This document shows, piece by piece, positions 1-7,190 of a stretch of DNA of 64,000 nucleotides. Origin of the DNA: Bradyrhizobium zhengyangense (lineage in GTDB: Bacteria > Pseudomonadota > Alphaproteobacteria > Rhizobiales > Xanthobacteraceae); assembly GCF_022012435.1 (NCBI RefSeq), contig NZ_JAKLUA010000001.1, positions 620,001-684,000 of the forward strand. The letters are read 5' to 3'. The notes beneath the pieces are model-generated. The model searched no databases. It was not told the origin of the DNA and saw only the letters and a program-made list of their open reading frames with translations. The position numbers and the translations under genes were made by a program. How positions within the stretch are numbered: the first letter of the stretch is position 1; every line of letters begins with the position of its first letter.

Positions 1-245
1 ATCATCTGATTGGAGAGCCGGGACAGGCTGTCGAAATTCTGGTTGCTCGCTACGGTATAGGCGGTGCTGGTGCCAGCCGTGACAATCGCACCTGAAATGT
101 CGTCACGCCACTTGGCCGTAGAGGCCATCATCGCGCGTGCACTGTCGTTGATCGTGCTGGGCGCCTGACCTTCGGCCCACCCGACCGTGCTATCCGAGCT
201 GGCATTCGCCGCAGCAGTCTGCGACCACCATGCAATGCCGGTCAT
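1..245 (-). CDS. Phage tail-fibre-like protein, N-terminal part (partial)
   Basis: The minus strand opens with ATG at 243-245 and stays open to the window edge, so only about the first 81 residues are visible. The translation begins MTGIAWWSQTAAANASSDST and continues with W-A-E-G-Q-A-P-S and N-D-S-A-R-A-M-M-A. This pattern is familiar from the N-termini of tail-fibre or phage structural proteins in alphaproteobacterial prophages. The start codon overlaps the stop of the next gene upstream as ATGA, which indicates translational coupling in a phage-like late operon. The function (host recognition or virion assembly) is inferred from that family resemblance; the C-terminal domain lies outside the window. 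Confidence 0.65.
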   Translation of the reverse strand, partial: MTGIAWWSQTAAANASSDSTVGWAEGQAPSTINDSARAMMASTAKWRDDISGAIVTAGTSTAYTVASNQNFDSLSRLSNQM

Positions 246-598
246 GCGTGCTCCATCGACTTCGGCACCACCGGATAAACCCGGACAACCCGGTCACCGT
301 CGAGGCGAAGGGGCAGCGGCTTCAGACGCCAATGCAGCGCGGGGTCAAACGGGGCGTTGTCCTCGTTCTCAATCGGCAGCCACTCGCCGCCATCACGGTC
401 CTTGGTGGGCTTGAAGCTGGTCGAGATCAACTCGCCATCGCGCACCAAACAATACTGCCGGTCAGCAATGGGAAAGCCCTCTGCGGCCAAGGCAGCGTCA
501 CACAGCGAGCGAAACAGATCAGCGGGTCGCATACCCTTGCGATCGGCAAGCGCCTTCAGGAGGTCTGCCCGGTCGTACCTGCACCCAATGTCAGCCAT
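242..598 (-). CDS. Small phage-element protein of unknown function
   Basis: This 118-residue frame begins MADIGCRYDRADLLKALADR and ends PVVPKSMEHA. I chose the ATG at 598 because the longer upstream frame runs into the preceding gene and lacks a typical composition. Its stop overlaps the start of the tail-fibre-like gene (ATGA), and its start overlaps the end of the preceding small gene by 8 bases. The sequence is soluble and mixed-charge, and I recognise no domain. Its place just before a tail-fibre gene suggests a virion or accessory role, but that is only context. Confidence 0.6.
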   Translation of the reverse strand: MADIGCRYDRADLLKALADRKGMRPADLFRSLCDAALAAEGFPIADRQYCLVRDGELISTSFKPTKDRDGGEWLPIENEDNAPFDPALHWRLKPLPLRLDGDRVVRVYPVVPKSMEHA

Positions 599-755
599 CG
601 GTCGTTTCCTTGGAGATCTTCCAGCCGCGTTGCTCTGCCAGCTCGAGAGCGGCGCGGAGTTGCATGTTCGAGACCTGACACAGTGCAGTGTCGGCGTGCA
701 AAAGCCTTGCAAGCTCGCCAAGGTCAGCGCGATCAGGCCTGGGACGGTGGCACAT
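591..755 (-). CDS. Small hypothetical protein of the phage element
   Basis: This is a 54-residue frame starting MCHRPRPDRADLGELARLLH at the ATG 753-755 and ending KISKETTDG. It lies one base after the stop of the upstream gene and overlaps the downstream gene by 8 bases, so it fits the compact operon. The middle is helical and polar. No domain is recognised. The tight spacing on both sides is the main reason for calling it a gene. Confidence 0.5.
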   Translation of the reverse strand: MCHRPRPDRADLGELARLLHADTALCQVSNMQLRAALELAEQRGWKISKETTDG

Positions 756-756
756 G

Positions 757-915
757 TCAGGCCGACGCTGGTTTCTTGACGATGTGCCAGCCGAGCGCCG
801 CCATATCGGCCAGCATGATCTCGATCTCAGCATGGCTCAGCCTGCCCAGCTCGTTGCGGCGAAGCAGGTTGAGCATGTCCCATAGGTCTTTGTCGGCTCC
901 GGTCTTGTCGCTCAT
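757..915 (-). CDS. Small hypothetical protein of the phage element
   Basis: This 52-residue frame begins MSDKTGADKDLWDMLNLLRR and ends HIVKKPASA. Its start codon overlaps the stop of the upstream gene as ATGA at 913-917, and one base separates its stop from the next start. It is predicted to be helical and charged. No domain is recognised. The coupled starts and stops of this series argue that it is translated. Confidence 0.5.
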   Translation of the reverse strand: MSDKTGADKDLWDMLNLLRRNELGRLSHAEIEIMLADMAALGWHIVKKPASA

Positions 916-1118
916 CAGACAACATCCTTCGGGCCGCGAGAGCCGTCCTTGAGACCGCCGCCGTAATCGGCGCCGACTGGACGCGGGTTAACCTGGCTCT
1001 GCGGCCTGCCGTCACCGATGGTGTTGAGTTGCTTGCCGCTAACCGGATCTTTGAACGGCTTGATGCGCGCCCAAGCGTCCTGGTTCTCTGCGTGCGGGGT
1101 CTTGAAGTCCTTGGCCAA
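915..1118 (-). CDS. Small hypothetical protein, start uncertain
   Basis: The frame encodes about 67 residues (AKDFKTPHAENQDAWARIKP onward, ending GSRGPKDVV) with a TTG at 1118 as the first usable start. No ATG precedes it before an in-frame stop. The protein is hydrophilic and rich in Gly and Pro near the C-terminus, as expected of a small structural or accessory phage protein. It is coupled to the next gene by an ATGA overlap. The lack of an ATG leaves open that the 5' end has been altered. Confidence 0.45.
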   Translation of the reverse strand: MAKDFKTPHAENQDAWARIKPFKDPVSGKQLNTIGDGRPQSQVNPRPVGADYGGGLKDGSRGPKDVV

Positions 1119-1311
1119 GTCGTCGCTCCATTCGTCGGATCAGTTGTGCCGAGAATGTAGCGAGAGCCGCCCTCAACCGCTCTAACAGCGTCTTACAACG
1201 TCTCCGCCAGACTACGTTTGGCTACGAAAAATGAGGTGGTTTGCAACACAGCCGTAACATAGAGGGTTTAAGTCCTTGATTTGACTCGCAAGCGATCGGA
1301 TTTCGTATCCG

Positions 1312-1698
1312 TCAGCCGTCAATTTGCTTGGCAACGCGGGCTCTCAGATCCTCCTCGAGCCAGGCGAATACGGTTTCAGGATCGATCGCATCAGCGGTTG
1401 CCTGGATCAACGCCACAAGCCGACGCATCATCTGCATCTCGGCGGAGTCCATCGGTCCCGTGCGGTTCTCGATCGAGACCGCAATGTCTTTCGGGATGAT
1501 GCTGAACAACACCCGCAGGTACGTTGACGGATCAGTGGCTCGCACACGCTCCAGCGTGGCTGCGCCATTGGCTGTCCAGTCCTTGAGCGCATCGGCGCAC
1601 GCAGCCTCGGAAAACTTCGCACGCGCTCCCTGAGGCCTTCCCAGCGGGTTGCCAGACTGTCCGGGCTTCCACTTCGTGCTTACCGCCTGTTTGTTCAC
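1312..1698 (-). CDS. DUF5681 domain protein (phage terminase-associated family)
   Basis: The 128-residue product begins MNKQAVSTKWKPGQSGNPLG followed by RPQGARAKFSEA. The KWKPGQSGNPxGRPxGA pattern is the signature of DUF5681, a family commonly found next to terminase or packaging genes in alphaproteobacterial prophages. The remainder (about residues 45-128) is helical. An untranslated gap of about 190 bases separates it from the downstream genes, and iteron-like repeats lie just upstream. The exact molecular role is unknown; a DNA-binding or small-terminase-like role is inference. Confidence 0.75.
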   Translation of the reverse strand: MNKQAVSTKWKPGQSGNPLGRPQGARAKFSEAACADALKDWTANGAATLERVRATDPSTYLRVLFSIIPKDIAVSIENRTGPMDSAEMQMMRRLVALIQATADAIDPETVFAWLEEDLRARVAKQIDG

Positions 1699-1718
1699 GC
1701 CAGTCTTCTCCTATTTCC

Positions 1719-1794
1719 TTGGTAACGGTTGGTCACGGTAACGGTCACGTCACGGTAACGGTTGGTCATGGTCACGCGGTCACGTCACGGTTCA
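1719..1794. repeat. Iteron-like direct repeats
   Basis: The stretch is built from variants of GGTAACGGTTGGTCACG. The motif GGTAACGGTTGGTCA occurs twice, interleaved with several copies of GGTCACG and GTCACGG. It lies between the DUF5681 gene and the end of the next minus-strand gene. Clustered short direct repeats like these can be binding sites for a replication or regulatory protein. No protein partner is shown by the sequence itself, although a RepA-like ATPase gene lies about 500 bases away. Confidence 0.6.
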
Positions 1795-1811
1795 CCCCCC
1801 TATAAGGGGGT
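1792..1811. repeat. Short perfect inverted repeat at a gene end
   Basis: TCACCCCC and GGGGGTGA form an 8-base stem around CTATAA. It covers the last codons and stop of the minus-strand gene that ends here, and it borders the iteron-like repeats. There is no run of T on either side, so an intrinsic terminator is doubtful. A protein binding site or part of an origin is possible. Confidence 0.5.
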
Positions 1812-2280
1812 GACCGGACGTTACCTGACCCGTTACTGATGCTGGCTCGGCGGATGTAGTCGCATTGAGGTGTTCGCGCTCAGCCCATCGGGGCGTAAAG
1901 CCTGGATCTTGTTCGCCACACATGGCGTAGAGCCAATAGGTGAAGTTGTCGAAATACTGCCCCCGGTGGACAACGCTGACGTACCTCGGGCCGATGGCGG
2001 TTTGTTTGATCTTTGCCACCGCGAAGTCACCATGATAGGCGCCGTGCCCCAACAACACCGGCAATGGCTGCCCCTCGCTGTAAATCTCCCACCCCAGCGG
2101 TTCATCCTCGAATAACTTGCCGTCGATGATGCGCAGCACCCTCATTCCATCTGGATTGCCCATCGTGCCGCGATAGATCGGCGCCGGAGGGGAGACCGGT
2201 TGCGGTTGTGTGTGCTTAGGACGCTGCACGGGCGGCAAGTGCTTGGCCCGCTCCAGTAGATGCTCCAAAGGCTCAGCCAT
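1792..2280 (-). CDS. Phage-element protein of unknown function
   Basis: The 162-residue product starts MAEPLEHLLERAKHLPPVQR at the ATG 2278-2280, which overlaps the end of the ATPase gene by 8 bases. Longer upstream frames would run into that gene. There is a Pro/Gln-rich segment at about residues 20-35. The globular part that follows has motifs such as LPVLLGHGAYHGDFAVAKIK and a tryptophan/tyrosine-rich end. I do not recognise a family. Co-transcription with the RepA-like ATPase suggests a role in the element's DNA metabolism, which is inference. Confidence 0.6.
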   Translation of the reverse strand: MAEPLEHLLERAKHLPPVQRPKHTQPQPVSPPAPIYRGTMGNPDGMRVLRIIDGKLFEDEPLGWEIYSEGQPLPVLLGHGAYHGDFAVAKIKQTAIGPRYVSVVHRGQYFDNFTYWLYAMCGEQDPGFTPRWAEREHLNATTSAEPASVTGQVTSGHPLIGG

Positions 2281-3442
2281 TGACCCTCCACGTGCCGGCG
2301 TACTCTCGTACCAGGCCCTTGTCCTTGAGGGCCATGCGAGCTTCATAGTGGCGCTGCTTGGTGGCGATGCCCTGTTCCTTGGCGAGCTCGTTCCACGCCT
2401 CCACGGTCAGCCCGGTCGGGCCGGCGTCGGACAGAAGCCGGTACATCACGCGTTGATTGGTGGAGAGCTTGGGCTCGCTGGAAGATGTCCGGACTTCGGA
2501 CACCTCGTCGCCGCTCACGATGTTGACCGTGATCGGGTCGCCGTCGTCGTCGGTGCCGAACTCGACTATCTCAGACGCGAATGAGAACAGCGGGCCGTCA
2601 GGTATGTCGTTTGCCTTGTCAACCGTCGCAGTCTTGATGGTGTCGCCGCAGATCGTCACCAGCACGTCAACGTCACCATACAGGGCGTTGGAGCCGCGTG
2701 CGCCTCTGGCCTCGTCCTTACCCGTATGCCCAATAAGGGCAACGTGCGGGTTTCCGAGCGCGTCCTTGATGCGCTGGAGATTGGCGAACACTTTGCCCTG
2801 GTCTTTCGCGCTGTTTTCATCGCCGCCGCCGGCTGCAATCATCTTGGCGAACGTGTCGAAGATCAGCAGCCCGGCGCAATTGCAATCCGAAAGTCGGATA
2901 AAGTAATCCTCCGCACGCTGCACCGCCTCCACTACCAACGGCACAGTTGCCGGGTTCATCATGTCCAGCATACCGGGGTGCACAACAACGGGGATTGGCT
3001 GGCTCTCCGGAATTCCCAGCTTCTGGCGGTGAGCGATCAGCCGCCGCTTCACCAGATCGGCGCGCTCAAGGGCGAAGTAAACCACTCCCACGGGGTTGCC
3101 GGGCGGCCTTCGGCCGAACCACGGTTGATTGAGCGCAATGCTCATTGCTGCAGATGCAAGAAGCGCCGACTTCATACCGCCGGGAGGGGCAATCCATGCC
3201 GATGTTTCACCCCAAGCAAAAATACCCTTGATGATATGAGCCTTAGCGCAATCATCCTCGAGAAAGATGCTCTCAAGGGGTTCAAGCCGCAGAGCTGCCC
3301 TATGAGGTATCTTCAGCGAGGATAAACGGTCGCGGCGCTCGTCCCGCTCTTGCTGCTCTGGAGGCTTCGCACCAGGCCAAGTATCCGGGAACGGGTCTTT
3401 CGGATCGAGGGGCGGTATCGGGCAGGGAAACTGGTCTGTCAT
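2273..3442 (-). CDS. RepA/RecA-like AAA ATPase of a mobile element
   Basis: The 389-residue product has the layout of RepA-like (AAA_25) hexameric ATPases of plasmids and phages. A Walker A-like loop APPGGMKSAL lies at about residues 85-94. A Walker B-like strand GLLIFDTFAKM lies at about 190-200. The segment HVALIGHTGKDEARGARGSN at about 235-255 follows, and the C-terminal 100 residues look like a winged-helix domain (GLTVEAWNELAKEQGIATKQ). Such proteins usually act in element replication or primase loading. The gene is coupled by ATGA to the small gene upstream and overlaps the next one. The lysine and serine of the P-loop are present. Confidence 0.8.
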   Translation of the reverse strand: MTDQFPCPIPPLDPKDPFPDTWPGAKPPEQQERDERRDRLSSLKIPHRAALRLEPLESIFLEDDCAKAHIIKGIFAWGETSAWIAPPGGMKSALLASAAMSIALNQPWFGRRPPGNPVGVVYFALERADLVKRRLIAHRQKLGIPESQPIPVVVHPGMLDMMNPATVPLVVEAVQRAEDYFIRLSDCNCAGLLIFDTFAKMIAAGGGDENSAKDQGKVFANLQRIKDALGNPHVALIGHTGKDEARGARGSNALYGDVDVLVTICGDTIKTATVDKANDIPDGPLFSFASEIVEFGTDDDGDPITVNIVSGDEVSEVRTSSSEPKLSTNQRVMYRLLSDAGPTGLTVEAWNELAKEQGIATKQRHYEARMALKDKGLVREYAGTWRVNG

Positions 3443-3696
3443 TCGGCCCTCATCAGCTCGGGATAGACCAAATCCAACGCACCCATCTCCTCCAGCTTGG
3501 AGTCGAGCTCTGCGGTCGTCATGGTGCCGTTCTTTACGGCCAGCCCCATCACTTTCAGCTCATGAGCCAGCCACTGAGCGCGGCTGTACATAAAGCGCAG
3601 GCCGGCAAGCTGGAGCTGTTTGCGGATTTCAGGATCGCTGACCATAAGATGATCGCGCGAAACTGGCGCAAGTTGCGCCGGTTTGACGTGCATCAT
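3439..3696 (-). CDS. Small hypothetical protein of the phage element
   Basis: The 85-residue product begins MMHVKPAQLAPVSRDHLMVS. It is helical and charged, with no recognised domain. Its stop overlaps the ATPase start as ATGA, and its own start overlaps the end of the upstream gene in the same way. It therefore looks like part of one translationally coupled early operon. Confidence 0.6.
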   Translation of the reverse strand: MMHVKPAQLAPVSRDHLMVSDPEIRKQLQLAGLRFMYSRAQWLAHELKVMGLAVKNGTMTTAELDSKLEEMGALDLVYPELMRAE

Positions 3697-3935
3697 GCCG
3701 CGCCTCCACTCGGCTTGCCGATGCCGTCGAGCAACCCGCGAGGTTTCGTTTCAATCTGAACCGAAACTGGGTGCGCCTCCGCTTCACATGCCTCAATGTG
3801 ATCGCGCAGGGTCAGATATACGCCGAGCAGATCCTGCTCAGCCTGCTTCAGGCTGGCGATTGAATATCCTGTGTGCACGAGATGCGCGAGGATATGTCGA
3901 AGCTGGCAATCGATCATCTCGATAGGGTTCTTCAT
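3693..3935 (-). CDS. Small hypothetical protein of the phage element
   Basis: I place the start at the ATG 3933-3935 (MKNPIEMIDCQLRHILAHLV), giving 80 residues, because this ATG forms an ATGA overlap with the stop of the preceding gene. An alternative ATG 15 bases upstream exists. The sequence is mainly helical and soluble, with no recognised domain. Confidence 0.6.
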   Translation of the reverse strand: MKNPIEMIDCQLRHILAHLVHTGYSIASLKQAEQDLLGVYLTLRDHIEACEAEAHPVSVQIETKPRGLLDGIGKPSGGAA

Positions 3936-4144
3936 GCCGGCGCCCTCCAAGCTCGAATGCGCGAGGGAGCGCGCTTGCGGAAGCGTTCGCCGAGCGATGC
4001 GTGCTCGACGACGTAGCCGCGCCCGAATACGGAGCGAGCTAGTTGCGCGAAGTCGGACGATGATTTAGAAGTATTGCTGTCCGCCAAGACAACACACTTC
4101 GTAAGGGGCTCGCTCAAAAGGCGGGCCTTTTCTTTTTCGATCAT
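3932..4144 (-). CDS. Small hypothetical protein of the phage element
   Basis: This 70-residue frame begins MIEKEKARLLSEPLTKCVVL and ends RIRAWRAPA. It follows the helix-turn-helix gene by 3 bases and overlaps the next gene by 4 bases. The C-terminal half is rich in arginine. No domain is recognised, and the case for a real gene rests on the regular operon spacing. Confidence 0.5.
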   Translation of the reverse strand: MIEKEKARLLSEPLTKCVVLADSNTSKSSSDFAQLARSVFGRGYVVEHASLGERFRKRAPSRIRAWRAPA

Positions 4145-4147
4145 GCT

Positions 4148-4351
4148 TCAAGCCACCTCCGCGCCGGTTGCGCGCTTGAGGTAGCCTTCGCGAATTGCGC
4201 TCTTCAGAGCGACCCAGCGGCCACCCTGTTTGAATACGCCGGGCAATTCGCCCTTCTCCGCGAGATAAAAGGCGCGCCGCTCCGGGATGCCGGTGAAGCG
4301 GCTGATCTGCTTGATACCCTCGATGAGGTCGTCCGCGATGCTATCCATCAA
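4148..4351 (-). CDS. Small excisionase-like helix-turn-helix protein
   Basis: The 67-residue product contains IEGIKQISRFTGIPERRAFY followed by LAEKGELPGVFKQGGRW. This is the helix-turn-helix plus wing arrangement of MerR/excisionase (HTH_17, AlpA-like) small DNA-binding proteins. It is coupled by ATGA to another small DNA-binding gene upstream. In integrative elements such proteins act as excision directionality factors or early regulators. The presence of a tyrosine integrase 1 kb away fits an excisionase role, but the assignment between the two paralogous-looking genes is not possible from sequence alone. Confidence 0.65.
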   Translation of the reverse strand: MMDSIADDLIEGIKQISRFTGIPERRAFYLAEKGELPGVFKQGGRWVALKSAIREGYLKRATGAEVA

Positions 4352-4545
4352 GCGACCTCCAGCCCGAGTTGCCGGCGCAGTGCCGCGGTCGGCACCTTCA
4401 ACAATCTTCCAACCTTGATCGTCGGAATTTCGCCACGGCCGGCGGCGGCATAGCTGCCGTTTCGGCTCAGGCCGTAACAGATCCTGCCGACATCAGGGAC
4501 ATCCGCAGTTGGGGCCGACAAGAGAGCCCTAAGCTCGTCATTCAT
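4348..4545 (-). CDS. Small putative DNA-binding protein
   Basis: I start the gene at ATG 4545 (MNDELRALLSAPTADVPDVG), giving 65 residues. The frame continues upstream, but that part runs into the regulatory region. The core VGRICYGLSRNGSYAAAGRG followed by EIPTIKVGRLLKVP is the typical form of excisionase-type helix-turn-helix proteins (HTH_17). It is the first gene of the minus-strand operon and is divergent from the ribbon-helix-helix gene. It may act as excisionase or as an early repressor. Confidence 0.65.
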   Translation of the reverse strand: MNDELRALLSAPTADVPDVGRICYGLSRNGSYAAAGRGEIPTIKVGRLLKVPTAALRRQLGLEVA

Positions 4546-4598
4546 TCGATTGCTCCGGTTTGGTTGACCCCTCGACACGGAACGAACCGGGGTATTAT

Positions 4599-4628
4599 TT
4601 GCACATGAAATCACTTGCAATAATGCAA
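4599..4628. promoter_or_regulatory. Candidate operator between divergent regulators
   Basis: The AT-rich gap between the minus-strand operon and the ribbon-helix-helix gene has an inverted repeat TTGCA-N4-TGCAA at 4615-4628. A further TTGCA lies at 4599-4603, and GTGCAATA occurs near 4677. Such repeated short half-sites are typical for ribbon-helix-helix repressors. The plus-strand gene encodes one, so autoregulation is a reasonable inference, not something the sequence proves. Confidence 0.4.
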
Positions 4629-4705
4629 TATGATACGGCGACACCCCTTGTCAAGGTTTGTCGCACGTGATATTCAGTGCAATAAATGACGTCGAGGGAC
4701 TAGCA

Positions 4706-5272
4706 GTGACAGAAACTAGAGAAAAGCGGCCTAGGGGACGTCCATCCGTGCCCGAGGCGGAAAAGAAGGGTCGCAACTTCACGTTCAGAAGCCGGGGCGA
4801 CATGCATGAAAGGCTGTCAGAGGCCGCTGCTGCAACTGGGCGTTCGATCAGCGAGGAGATCGAGGCGCGACTTGCTCAGTCGTTTGAAGCGGAGAGCAAA
4901 ATGGCTGCCTTCCGTCAGGAATGGGAGCAACGCATTCAGGACCAGCGAGAGGTAGCTGAGCAGATCCGAAAGGATCTCAATGCCTCAAAGGCCGAAGTCC
5001 AGGAGCTCAATGAGCAGGCTAAGGTTCAGATGGCTGAACAATCGGCTGTGCTCAGGAGCTTAGAGCGTGACCTGGATCGGTACGCCGCTTCTGCCAACGT
5101 GATCGATGCCCTCATGGGGGAGAATGAAGCGTCGCGCGATCTAATCAGGCGCATTTCGTTTGAGCTCATGAGCAATCCCGAGTGGGACGGCAACGAAGCA
5201 GATCGGAAGGCGATCGCTGATCGCATTCATTCGTACATCTATCCGCCAGAAATTTTTGGCTCGAGGATTTAA
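4706..5272 (+). CDS. Ribbon-helix-helix DNA-binding protein with long coiled coil
   Basis: I choose the GTG at 4706 because GAGGGA lies 7-8 bases upstream; TTG 4658 and GTG 4667 are in-frame alternatives without such a site. The 188-residue product starts with a basic tail (REKRPRGRPSVPEAEKKGR). An Arc-like ribbon-helix-helix segment (NFTFRSRGDMHERLSEAAAA, then TGRSISEEIEARL) follows at about residues 25-60. After that comes roughly 80 residues of heptad-rich, Gln/Glu-rich coiled coil. The start of the integrase gene lies 2 bases after its stop. It is probably a regulator of the divergent operon and perhaps of integration. Confidence 0.7.
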   Translation: MTETREKRPRGRPSVPEAEKKGRNFTFRSRGDMHERLSEAAAATGRSISEEIEARLAQSFEAESKMAAFRQEWEQRIQDQREVAEQIRKDLNASKAEVQELNEQAKVQMAEQSAVLRSLERDLDRYAASANVIDALMGENEASRDLIRRISFELMSNPEWDGNEADRKAIADRIHSYIYPPEIFGSRI

Positions 5273-5274
5273 AC

Positions 5275-6444
5275 ATGGCCAAGGTTCGCAAGCGCACCCT
5301 TCCCTCCGGTCTCGTCCGTTGGCAGGCGGGCTATATCGATGGCGGCGGTCAGCGCCGGTTCAAGATGTTCGATCGCAAGTCCGATGCTGAGGCTTGGCTA
5401 GTTGAGGTTCAGCACGACATGGTGCGCGGGCTGCACACCCCTGGCAGCATCTCCCCCACCATGAAGGATGCGGCGGCGCTCTGGATCAAGCGTTGTAACG
5501 AGAAGGGTCTCGAGCCAACAACCATTCGGGGCTACGAAGAGCACGTCAATCTTCACATCGTCCCCTTCATCGGCGCCAAGAAGGCTTCCGAAATGACGGT
5601 CCCTGCCGTCAATGCCTTCGCCGATCAGCTCCGCGAGGCCGGCCGTTCTGCCGAGATGATCAAGAAGGTCGTCGGGTCTCTCGGGAGCATCTTCAAGGAA
5701 TTGCGGCGCCGGGGTCTTTCGAGCACCGCTCCGACCTCTGGTGTTGATCTTGATCTTCCCGACCGCGAAGATCCGCGCCCTGTCATTCCGACCAAGGCCG
5801 AATTGCAGACCATCATTGCCGGTGCAACCGGTCGCTGGCGGCCGATCATGCTTGTGGCGATCTTCTGCGGGCTACGGGCCAGTGAGCTACGTGGCCTGAC
5901 GTGGTCGAACGTAGATTTTGGCGCCAAGCAACTGAGCCTGACCCAACGGGCCGACGCGCACCACCGGATCGGCAAGCTAAAGTCGAAAGCGGCCTATAGG
6001 ACCGTCCCCTGCCCGCCCATCGTCATCAACGCCCTGCGCGAATGGAAACTAGTCTGCCCGAAGGGTGACATGGACCTCGTTTTCCCCAACGGAATGGGCA
6101 AGGTGGAGTCACATTCGAACATGCTGGAACGGGGTCTGCACCCTATCCTGCTGGCACAGGGCATAACGGAAATGGCGCCGGTGCTGGACGAGGCCGGCAA
6201 ACCGGTTCTCAACGAAACCTGCGAACCGAAGATTGCGGAGCTACCGAAGTACGGCATGCATACCCTGCGCCATGCCTGCGCTTCCCTGTGGATCGAGAAC
6301 GGCCACAATCCGAAGCAGATCCAGCGCCTCATGGGACATAGCTCGATCAAGGTTACGTTTGACATTTACGGCCATCTCTTCGCCGATGCAGACGCGGATC
6401 AGCGCGCTGCGGAGGGTGTACAGGCGCGGTTGCTCGGAGCGTAG
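5275..6444 (+). CDS. int: Tyrosine-type site-specific integrase
   Basis: The 389-residue protein has an N-terminal Arm-binding region (KVRKRTLPSGLVRWQAGYID). A SAM-like core-binding domain follows at about residues 60-150 and the phage-integrase catalytic domain at about 175-380. Visible catalytic motifs are CGLRASELRGL (Arg), HTLRHACASLW (His and Arg) and LMGHSSIKVTFDIYGHL (His and the nucleophilic Tyr). It catalyses integration and excision of the element. It ends about 180 bases before a tRNA-Arg 3' fragment, the normal place for such an integrase. No frameshift is seen, so it may be active. Confidence 0.93.
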   Translation: MAKVRKRTLPSGLVRWQAGYIDGGGQRRFKMFDRKSDAEAWLVEVQHDMVRGLHTPGSISPTMKDAAALWIKRCNEKGLEPTTIRGYEEHVNLHIVPFIGAKKASEMTVPAVNAFADQLREAGRSAEMIKKVVGSLGSIFKELRRRGLSSTAPTSGVDLDLPDREDPRPVIPTKAELQTIIAGATGRWRPIMLVAIFCGLRASELRGLTWSNVDFGAKQLSLTQRADAHHRIGKLKSKAAYRTVPCPPIVINALREWKLVCPKGDMDLVFPNGMGKVESHSNMLERGLHPILLAQGITEMAPVLDEAGKPVLNETCEPKIAELPKYGMHTLRHACASLWIENGHNPKQIQRLMGHSSIKVTFDIYGHLFADADADQRAAEGVQARLLGA

Positions 6445-6445
6445 C

Positions 6446-6592
6446 TTGCTGGAGACCTTAAAGATCCTTGGCGCGTTCTGGCTGGCGATGATTTTTTCGC
6501 TTCTTGTTTGTGCCATTGTACTTCAGGGGCTTCGATTGCCTCCACGCCTAGTGCGCTGGCTACGCAACACGAGGGCAACACCGAGGAGCTAA
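6446..6592 (+). CDS. Possible small membrane protein
   Basis: An open frame from TTG 6446, with GGAG 7 bases upstream, encodes 48 residues. A single hydrophobic helix (ILGAFWLAMIFSLLVCAIVL) is followed by a basic tail. It begins 1 base after the integrase stop. The lack of ATG and the short length keep confidence low. If real, it is a membrane microprotein of the element. Confidence 0.35.
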   Translation: MLETLKILGAFWLAMIFSLLVCAIVLQGLRLPPRLVRWLRNTRATPRS

Positions 6593-6621
6593 GCCATTGA
6601 TCGGACTCAATATCCAAAAGC

Positions 6622-6666
6622 TTTCTACTCTGAGGGTTGCAGGTTCGATTCCTGCCGGGATCGCCA
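6622..6666 (+). other. tRNA-Arg(TCT) 3' fragment, probable attachment site
   Basis: The sequence contains the TCT anticodon in a 7-base loop (TTTCTAC), a 3' anticodon-stem strand TCTGA, variable loop GGGTT, the T arm GCAGG-TTCGATT-CCTGC and an acceptor strand ending in CCA at 6666. Upstream of the anticodon loop the sequence does not pair as a tRNA, so only the 3' half is present. This is what remains at one end after integration into a tRNA gene with crossover in the anticodon loop. The element lies to the left, and the chromosome resumes at about 6667. Confidence 0.7.
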
Positions 6667-6835
6667 GGCGTCTGGTCGACATGCGCTGACGTTCATCATT
6701 AACGCGCCACCTGACTTCCTATCGCAAATCTGTCGTGTTTCACGAACGCGTGGGTCGCCTTGCCGCGGGCTTTGAACCCGGACGGTGCGTCCTATCTCAA
6801 CGCGACGAGCCATTGCGCTCAAACAAGGACTTTCG

Positions 6836-7048
6836 ATGCCGCGGGCCGAATTGACGAGAATGGGGATCGCCTTTGCGGTGGCGCTGGTGGCGATGTCGTA
6901 TCTGGCAATCGACGCCGGGCTCGTGGACCTCAGCTCCGGCGCGATCACAAAGCGCATCGAAATAGCCCAGGCGTCGATTGCCGATGCCGCCATGAGTCAG
7001 CATCAACTGGCCTCCGCTGTCCAGGCGTGGACGCACCGCGATCGTTAG
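6836..7048 (+). CDS. Small membrane protein of unknown function
   Basis: This 70-residue frame starts MPRAELTRMGIAFAVALVAM, with AAGGA about 8 bases before the ATG. One transmembrane helix spans about residues 8-27, and the remaining part is soluble and helical. It lies just outside the integrated element. No family is recognised. Confidence 0.5.
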   Translation: MPRAELTRMGIAFAVALVAMSYLAIDAGLVDLSSGAITKRIEIAQASIADAAMSQHQLASAVQAWTHRDR

Positions 7049-7190
7049 AAGCCGCGGTCGGCGATGATGTGACCTCGGTCTTTCGCGCCATCGCTGCGAT
7101 CGTCAGCACTGCAACGCGCACGATGGCCGACGGTACTTTTCGATTCGATGGGGCGGCTGGGACCAAACGGGGCGGTAGGGCCGAATGCGG

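Noticed and set aside
6625..6993. Minus-strand frame ending in RQESNLQPSE
   Set aside because: This C-terminus is a well-known artefact of translating tRNA 3' ends in reverse. It comes from the tRNA-Arg fragment.
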